Shown here piece after piece: positions 57,215 through 64,000 of a stretch of DNA of 64,000 nucleotides (positions are counted from its first letter, which is position 1; each line of letters opens with the position of its first letter). The stretch is taken from assembly GCF_018320785.1 (NCBI RefSeq), contig NC_054868.1, positions 49,366,874 to 49,430,873 of the forward strand, given 5' to 3'. This stretch comes from Cheilinus undulatus (taxonomy: Eukaryota > Chordata > Actinopteri > Labriformes > Labridae). The translations under genes were made by a program, and so were the position numbers. Under the pieces are notes generated by a model, which saw nothing but the letters and a program-made list of their open reading frames with translations, ran no database searches and was not told where the DNA came from.

Positions 57215-59250
57215 ATGTTCAACACCACTCTTTACCCAACTAGCCTCTCTGTGAACTCCACCACCACTGGCGGACCCCACGGCCCTCCGCCGTGGTACCA
57301 GTTTCCAGTATGTGCCGCTGCCCCTTACGGCTTCATTTTCTACTTCGGAGTCAAGGTGTTCAACCTGGCTGTGGGGACACCCTGTAACATCCTGGTCATC
57401 TGGCAGATTGCAAGTAAGAAAAGTGACTCGTCCACCTCGGACATCTTCATCTTCAACCTGGCCATCTTGGACGCCTACTTCTGTCTGATGACGCCGATAG
57501 AGATGACGAACCGGCTTCTGCTGGGCGACAGTCAGATTTGGTACGCTCAGAGGTTCGCGTATGGGATCAAGGATGTAGCACCGCTCTTTCTCGTGAGTTT
57601 TTGAATGCTTTAACTTGAAGTGGGGGAATAGTTATCTCCGCCAAGGAAGTTATGTGATCGGCACAGTTTTTAATTTGTTAGTTTGTTTGTTAGTTTGTTT
57701 GTTAGCAACATAACTCAAAAAGTCAAGGACAGATTTTGATGAAATTTTCAAAAAATGTCAGGAATGGCATAAAGAAGAACTGATTAGATTTTGGGAGTGA
57801 TCCGGCTCACTGTCTGGATCCAGGAATTTTTAAAGTATTCTGTATTATTCAGAGATAGGGCTAATGGCGGTGGTCTTTGCTCTCCAAGTGATTTTCTAGT
57901 TTTATTATTTGGTGCTTCTATGAAATTTGACAGAAAAAAACATGCCTTTCTCAACCTTTGTGTATACGAGATAGGGTCCTGTGCAGCTCAAAGCACACAG
58001 GTAAACTCAAGTAAATCCAATAATTTCAAAGATATGCTTCTAGATCTGAAATACAAAACGTAAAAGTGTGCACAAATATAATTGGATTTCAACCTCAACT
58101 TCTGGTCACAACTGTTTCTAAAACTATACTAGTACATTTTAGGCTTTATTCTGTATACCAAACTTTATATACCTCTGATCGTTCTGTAGAATTAGCTTTG
58201 TTGTCTGTCTTTTAATTGCTTCTCTTCTTATTCATATAGTATTGTATCACAAGTTAATATCCAGCCAAGCCAGCAGCTAGTCCAGTGTGTTGCCAGCCTC
58301 ATGTACCAGTTAACAGAGTAAAAAAGCTAACAACTAGTTAAGCCACTAGCCTGTTTAGTATTATTCAAGATAAGTAATGCAAGTAACCAGGCCCAATGGT
58401 CTGTGGAGAATACAAACATTTATCCACATTTTGAGATTAAAATTCTGTCTTCTTATTGCTTGCTTTGATCACCATTTTGTGATGAAGTGGCATTTTCAGT
58501 GCTATACACTGTTGAATTTGACTTTGAGAATTTGACTTTGTCATACCCTTCTCTCTTTCTCTAATATCCTGAACTACCCAGTGCCCCATCTAAAAAAAAG
58601 GCAAAAGTGCAAAGATATCTTTGAATAATAATTCATTATGTTTAATTTGCTTTGTTTGTGTTAAGATTCAACTATCTCCTGTCAAACTTATTTTTTTCTT
58701 GCCCTGAATTGCTTTAACATGACTTACCTTCACTGATCTGCTGTTTCAGGTATGTATCTGCCTGGACCGCTACATGGCCGTGGTCCACCCTGTGGTGTTT
58801 AGTGGAATACGGGACAACAAGATCCGTATCGGCATTTCTGTGGTGGTCTGGGGGCTCATCCTGGCGTACGGTTTCACTAAGTGCTTCCTCGGAGTCATGA
58901 GCGTCAACGAGGTCTTCAGCGGTGTCATCCTCTTTTCGTTCGCCGTCATGGTCTTCTGCAACATCTCTGTCATCTGGGTCCTCAGACGTTCTGTGGCAGG
59001 AAAGGAGGAGATGCACCCGGTGAAGAAAAAAGCCTTCAAGATGGTGCTGATCATCCTCGCTATCATCGTGGCCAACTACCTCCCGCCTGTGGCTCTCATG
59101 CCCTTCGTGTCTTACTACACGTTCCTGCAGTTCCGCTGCCAGATCAGCATCAGCGTGTTCTCCATCATGGATCTGAGCTGTAGCATCGAGCCGCTCCTCT
59201 ACATCACAAAGATGGAGCGTAGTAAGAAGCCTCAAGATGTCAAGGTGTGA
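57215..59250 (+). CDS. Orphan class A GPCR, two coding exons
   Basis: The exons are 57215-57592 and 58750-59250, phase 0, for 292 residues. The ATG context is CACCATGT. N-glycosylation sites are at N3 and N14. TM1 carries N58, and TM2 carries LAILD (D86). The intron falls after L126 in TM3, just before CICLDRYMAVVHP (DRY at 132-134). ECL2 has C171 but no cysteine occupies the usual TM3 partner position (I108). TM6 has NYLPP (235-239). TM7 has EPLLY (273-277) where N/DPxxY is standard. HPVKKKAFK (215-223) leads into TM6. The overall look is of the purinergic/lipid-like (delta) group, but I cannot name a ligand or symbol. It is related to 46133-46960, which points away from it. Confidence 0.85.
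57634..57895 (+). repeat. Dispersed repeat inside the GPCR intron
   Basis: 'ctccgccaaggaagttatgt', a (gtttgttagttt)n run, 'gattttgatgaaattttca' and a 'ggcggtggtctttgctctcc' end are the marks of a widespread repeat found in many animal genomes. There is no coding content. Confidence 0.6.
58545..58625 (+). repeat. SINE tail fragment
   Basis: 'ctatcctgaactacccagtg..ccatctaaaaaaaaggcaaa' in outline matches the 3' part of the SINE at 6185-6347. The tRNA-like head is missing. Confidence 0.45.
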
Positions 59251-60345
59251 TTATTTAAAAATGTACCGCTTCTAAATTAATCTTACCAAGGATACACCCT
59301 CATTCTTACCCTGCAAAACTTTAGAAATGTGTCATAAGAAGCTAAAATGATGAAAATTGCTATTGATCAAACACTGCCTAAAGGGTCTGTCTTTTCGCTG
59401 TTTTACTGAAAACTTTTAATGGCAAAAAGTTAATATGTATAAAAGCAGCGAATAGAAACTAAAGTAGCCATGAAACATATCTTAAGACAGTGATTAACAG
59501 AAGTTGTTGATGTCTTTATACATGAGGAATTAAGACACAACAAAGAACTGACCAGGCTAGCCTTCATGGTACTAACTAAAAAAAGTTAGTCGGCACAGTT
59601 AACTTTTCAGGGCCAATATTAAGGGCATAGCTGGTTCTAGAGATTTCTTTACTGAACACCTAATATGTTTTTCAAACTGGGTGTGTAGAGGAGATTTTAT
59701 TATCTGCAGATTATAAAATTCAAGCCAATATCTAAAGCCAATTTATAAGACATGCATGTTGGCAGTAATGGTTATGCATTTAAAAAAAATCAGAGGCCCC
59801 AACAAAAAGGATCAGGGTGTAATCTATGTTTGTTAGCTTGATGCTAAGAAATAATGAAAATCGCCTTAAGTGGGCCAATGGATCTAGCATTGCTTTGTGC
59901 TAATTTTGACACAAGAAACAATTATTTTATTTCACTATACTGGGTTAAAAATAGTGACAGATCATTACCATAACAATGTTCTGTGCAATAGAGCGTTTCT
60001 TGAGTTAAGAGAAGTGAAGTTAGTTTTGTACCACCTCAGTTGTGTCACCGGGCATTACTGCTTTCTTCTGCTTTGTTTAATTTTAATTTAAAGGTGCAGT
60101 GTGTAAAATTGGGAATATTAGTCACAATTAACAGTCAAATGCTAGATTACAATTCTTACTTCTGGTGTTAACTGTGCAACCAGTGGAATTTTTAAAAATG
60201 CATATCTGTTATTTTGTCCCTTCTGTAGTGCCGTAGAGACATGCAAGACGCAAAAATTCAGGACGGCTGAGTTTGTGGAGAGGACCCTCCCTATGTAAGA
60301 TTTTATGTGTATTTAGGTAAATAAATTCTAATTTAGATAGGCCTG
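59251..60345. other. 3' flank of the GPCR and intergenic DNA
   Basis: I see no clear poly(A) signal in the first 200 bases after the stop, and nothing else recognisable. Confidence 0.4.
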
Positions 60346-60347
60346 TT

Positions 60348-60620
60348 TTAGAGCTGGGCAATTAATCGAAAAATAATTGAAATCGACATTTAAAGCCTCT
60401 AACCGACGTAAGTCTGCCGTGTCAATTATTTCAATCATTTCCCCTTGTATATCTCTCTCTACTAATGTACCGCCCCCCTTAAAAACAAACTACTGGCTGT
60501 GTGGTCATGTGATAGGAAGCCAGATGTCACAGGGCACATAGCCTGCTGGAAACCCAAGAGAAGAAGTCATGTGACACTATCCCATCCAGGCCACTAAAAC
60601 TCAAACATGACTGTGCAACA
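60348..60620. repeat. Partial DNA-transposon-like repeat
   Basis: 'gagctgggcaattaatcgaa' followed by 'aaataattgaaatcgac' is a familiar terminal sequence of fish repeats. The rest, including 'catgtgataggaagcc', is compatible. The right end is not found. Confidence 0.4.
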
Positions 60621-60717
60621 TGAGCAGCAAAGTTATTTTCTACTTTTTATAAAATAGTATACAAATAATTTATGTTGTTAGCAAGAAATACAAGTTGTTT
60701 ATTTTCTAATTTTCTTG

Positions 60718-61003
60718 GAACCTTTCTGGAGCCTTTCCCAGCTGTCATTGGGTGAGAGGCGGGGTACACCCTGGACTGATCGCCAGTCAGTCGCAGGGCT
60801 GACATATAGAGACAGACAACCAGGCACACTCACATTCACACCTATGGCCAACCTAGAGTCACCAGCTAACCTAATAAGCATGTTTTTGGTGGTGGGAGGA
60901 AGCCGGAGAGAACATGCAAAATCCACACAGAGAGGCCCTGACTGGGAAGCGAACTGGCAACCTTCTTGCTGTGAGGCAACGGCACTAACCACTGCGCCGC
61001 CAC
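60718..61003 (-). repeat. Dispersed fish retroelement with tRNA-like head
   Basis: On the minus strand it starts near 61003 with 'ggcggcgcagtggttagtgc', then 'ctcacagcaagaaggttgcc'. It runs through 'tgtgtggattttgcatgttc' and 'gggtgtaccccgcctctcac' and ends at 'ggctccagaaagg'. This order is a well-known dispersed family in fish. Scraps are at 6405-6475 and 28078-28108. Confidence 0.65.
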
Positions 61004-63661
61004 TCATTATAATGATGTGGATCATATAACTGCTGAAATAGCTAATGACATTATTCTCAAAATGAAGGCTGCCATAGGTCAGCATCAAAACAGTAATTAA
61101 ATCCCGGACATCACAAAAGCTTTCATCAATATTTTTCAGGCTATGTTTCTAGTATAGTAAAGCCAACTAGCCCGGCATTAACGCCCTCCTTCTTTTTCCT
61201 TTAATGGTTCTTTGCCTTGGCATCAAATTACAAAGTGAAGTTTATTTAATTTTAATTTAATACTTTTATTGATCAAAGAAATACATGAAACGTTAAGGTT
61301 ACATAATTATGATGTTGATAATCACAACAAAGTTTACCTTTATGAGAGTAAAAGCAGACAGTTGACATGATCAGAAGAAAATAAGGAACATTTAACTGGC
61401 TGTGGTTAATACTACAAATCTCATATTCATTAAAGATCATCTAAATATAGAGAGCTCTACCTGACTCCATGATGACCTGAGGAGTACGATTAGAAGCCTG
61501 AAAATATATTAAAAAAACTGGTAGTAGCCGCAGCCTGCTACAGTTTGACAGCAAAGATTTAAAAAACAGAGATAATTCATGTTAGGAGATGAGTTTGTTG
61601 TCTTCTGTTTCCACAGTAATGACTGTTAAAAACCCTCTTCATTAACTCACAGGTCTGTTTGTGTCCATTTCAATAACAGCCTGGGGCTAAAACTGGTTTA
61701 CAGAGCACAGATTGAGCATTTATCCAGTCATTAATTAAGCCTCATAATTAGGAATCCTCTGTGGGACCAGTTAGCATCAGCTTAATGAGTGGGCATGCAG
61801 ATTAGCTAAACTGTTAACTGACTAAATACAAAACAGTTATTAATGGAAGATAAATACACGCTTTAAAGATTGTTTTGCTCTACAGCTGTTTTGTTGTCTT
61901 AAAGAGAATGGAATCTAGTAACTTTAAAGCTGTTTTTAAATTATTTTAATGAAGAAAATGATGTGAATGTGGTTTAGCAAAAGCATGTGATGTAACTTTT
62001 ATCTGTGGAGTACCTTTTCTTTCTTCTGATAAATGAACATTTCTTTGGTCTCATTTAGAATAAAACAAAATGAATGTATAAAAGGTGTTCATAACTTTTT
62101 TCTGTACTCTGATAATGACAGAACTGATATTCAAAATCAATTTAAACATTCAAGAATGGAAGTAATCTAAATTTAATCATCATTCATTACTGATAGAAAT
62201 GTTTCTGACCTCAAAGCCGGTCTTTCCAGTCTTAGATGTAACATGACATTTATTTTATAGGACCAAAATAAAAAAAAAAAAAACCTTTAGGTTGATTATG
62301 AAAATTGGGATGATTATTTAGTCATTATTCAGCAGCTTACAACAATTTTCACAGGATCAAGTATTCAATCTCAGTTCTGTGTTCACACAGTGATTATGAC
62401 CGCTTGCAGACTTTTCAGTTGGTATAACTGTGCAGTAACTTATAGACCAATTTGTCTTTTTGCAGTGATGACACGTTTTGTTGGTGGAGCCTGACTGCTG
62501 GCAGAAAGTTGGCAGGTGGTACTCTGTAGGCAAGTCATCAGAAAGTTTTGTGCCAATTATTTCAATGTTTTAGCAGCAAACAACAAATTGCCTTCTAATG
62601 ACAAGCTAGTTCTTAGACAAAGTTTGAAGTTTCCTAAGCTAAACTCACTGATGGCTCATTGGCTCAAGGCCAAGTCCACATGTACGCGATATTTTTGAAA
62701 ACAGAGGTTTTCACTTTGCGTTTTGACCTTTTGAACACAAGCTAAATGTATTACTTTATCTTCAGAAATAAACTTTTGAAACATTCCTTTGACAGTGTTT
62801 ACATTTACTATCTGGACTGTTGAACTTAACTGTTAAAAAATGCTTTCTGTCAGGAGGACCTGCTCAAATAAGTGTGAGCTGCACAACTTTTAAACTTTCT
62901 TTTTGTCAGTTTTAGTCATCACAGATCTATCTCTGTTAACCTTAGTCTAGTTTTTGTCATGGAAAAAGAGGCTGTTTCAGTCAACAAAATTAACACTGCT
63001 TGAAAAGTTTACAAAAAAACCCCCAGAAAGACCTTTAAGTTTACAAGGGTGCCAATGAATTTGCACTTTGTAGAAGTAACGTTACTTTTCAAAGAAGAAA
63101 AAAAAAAACATTTTTTAAGTTGGGTTATTTTGAAATCAATCAATCTTTGTTTTTAGAGTGCCAATTCATAACCAAAGTTATCTCAGACACTTTTCAAAGA
63201 GGGCAGGTCTAGTCTGTGCTCTCTGTTGTGGCCTATAATAATAAAGATATACTGCTCATGAAAGCGGTACTTTAAAAACTTCAGGGTTTTTTTATACTTA
63301 ATATTTGCATGTGTTGGGTTGAGAACTACAAACTTCAAAACCATCGTTATTCTCTGCCTATTCCTTGATAACCAAGCAGGAAGACTTATGATAACATTTA
63401 TGCATACCATGTAATCGCAATCCTGAATTGAAATATTGTCCAGTATAATTGCAAATGCACATTATTAGCAGATTGTACAGCACTAAAATGGATGGACGTC
63501 TTCATATGCTTTGTGGAGAAAGTTAGCATCCATACCAAAGAAAAACTGAAGGCATACAGATTTCTTGTGTATAAATTTTGTACTTTTCCCTGTATGTATC
63601 TTAAGGAACAGAGGGGATCCTTTCATGATTTGAAGTAAATATCAACCTTCAGGTATCAGCA
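61004..63661. other. Intergenic DNA, mostly featureless
   Basis: It is AT-rich. A reversed fragment of the 27331-27928 hAT-like family ends at about 62998 ('gtcaacaaaattaacactgc'). 63415-63485 has the 'aatcgcaatcctgaattg' look of other hAT scraps. No exon was recognised. The 3' UTR of the HIT gene probably occupies the right end. Confidence 0.4.
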
Positions 63662-64000
63662 TTAAGTCTGAGTAATTTTCACATGTAGTTCCTTTAAACT
63701 TTCCTGGCTGGCTTCAGGTCCATCCTCTGATGTCACATATCCAGGATAAGTTTGGTAAAACTGAGGTGCTGTAGGTTTCATGGCATCTTGTCCTGTCCCT
63801 GATGATGGCGGTAGGAACAGTGGAATCAACTTGGCATGTGCGTAGTCAATCTCAAAACCCTCAAAAATAAGTCCTACCCCCCAGGCACCTAACCCTCCCT
63901 CTAAGAGCTTCGACACCTTCAGGGCTGCCAGCACCAGCTCTTCATAGTCTGATTCTTCAAGTCTGAATATATCCGAGGTCAACGGTTGGCGTGGGACGAG
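63662..64000 (-). CDS. HIT-family protein, last coding exon (partial)
   Basis: A minus-strand frame is open from the window edge for 112 residues to a TGA/TAA-type stop at 63662. It reads LVPRQPLTSDIFRLEESDYE, then a helix, then GVGLIFEGFEIDYAHAKLIP. The arrangement of 'VxPR' strand, helix and 'EGFEIDYAHxKLIPL' recalls the histidine-triad (HIT) fold of nucleotide hydrolases and transferases. Only one of the triad histidines (in YAHAKL) is obvious, so catalytic status is uncertain. The tail is rich in P, S and E. No acceptor appears before the edge, so the exon continues outside. The family call rests on motif memory. Confidence 0.55.
   Translation of the reverse strand, partial: LVPRQPLTSDIFRLEESDYEELVLAALKVSKLLEGGLGAWGVGLIFEGFEIDYAHAKLIPLFLPPSSGTGQDAMKPTAPQFYQTYPGYVTSEDGPEASQESLKELHVKITQT

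Noticed and set aside
58714..59235. 173-codon ORF on the minus strand
   Set aside because: It is the antisense shadow of GPCR exon 2, with an H/E/D-rich composition typical of antisense reading.

Overview
This window looks like a piece of a teleost fish nuclear genome. The genes have GT-AG introns with small phased exons. The spaces between them are filled with repeat families typical of ray-finned fish: hAT elements with 8-bp target duplications, Tc1/mariner and piggyBac elements, tRNA-derived SINEs, and fragments of L2-like, RTE-like and L1-like LINEs. There is no operon structure, CRISPR array or prokaryotic signal. No species can be named from the sequence alone.

Layout. 1-186 is an open, unrecognised exon cut by the left edge. 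190-14250 is intergenic and repeat-rich: a degenerate 'gggcactt' repeat block with LINE scraps and a three-level SINE/MITE/SINE nest (2550-5060), two hAT elements with clear 8-bp duplications (5449-6748, 8375-9308), and a third hAT-like element split by a 5'-truncated LINE (9606-12081). 14250-40520 is one SUN-domain gene on the + strand. It has a CpG-containing promoter and noncoding first exon, a probable short upstream coding exon (15615-15687), a 13-kb intron, and 15 further coding exons (29023-40428) that join into 639 codons without a frame break. The product is an inner-nuclear-membrane LINC-complex protein of the SUN1/SUN2 type. Its large introns hold a 55-bp templated duplication, several MITEs and a decayed Tc1-like transposon.

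41000-60000 holds two related class A GPCR genes, head to head about 10 kb apart: an uninterrupted ORF on the - strand (46133-46960) and a two-exon gene on the + strand (57215-59250). Both lack the usual TM3 cysteine and depart from NPxxY, and the first also lacks the arginine of DRY. Between and around them lie twin 9-bp-TSD transposons (45260-45813, 52439-52936), a ~170-bp tandem array split by a piggyBac-like element (47774-49503), and hAT elements, one with a transposase-like first exon (54854-55762). 59250-63660 is largely featureless intergenic DNA. The right edge carries the last exon of a HIT-family gene on the - strand.

The SUN gene and the GPCR genes show no obvious functional link. 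The most unusual items are the divergent receptor pair, the twin transposons carrying a helicase-like ORF start, and the polymerase-theta-style templated insertion in the SUN intron.
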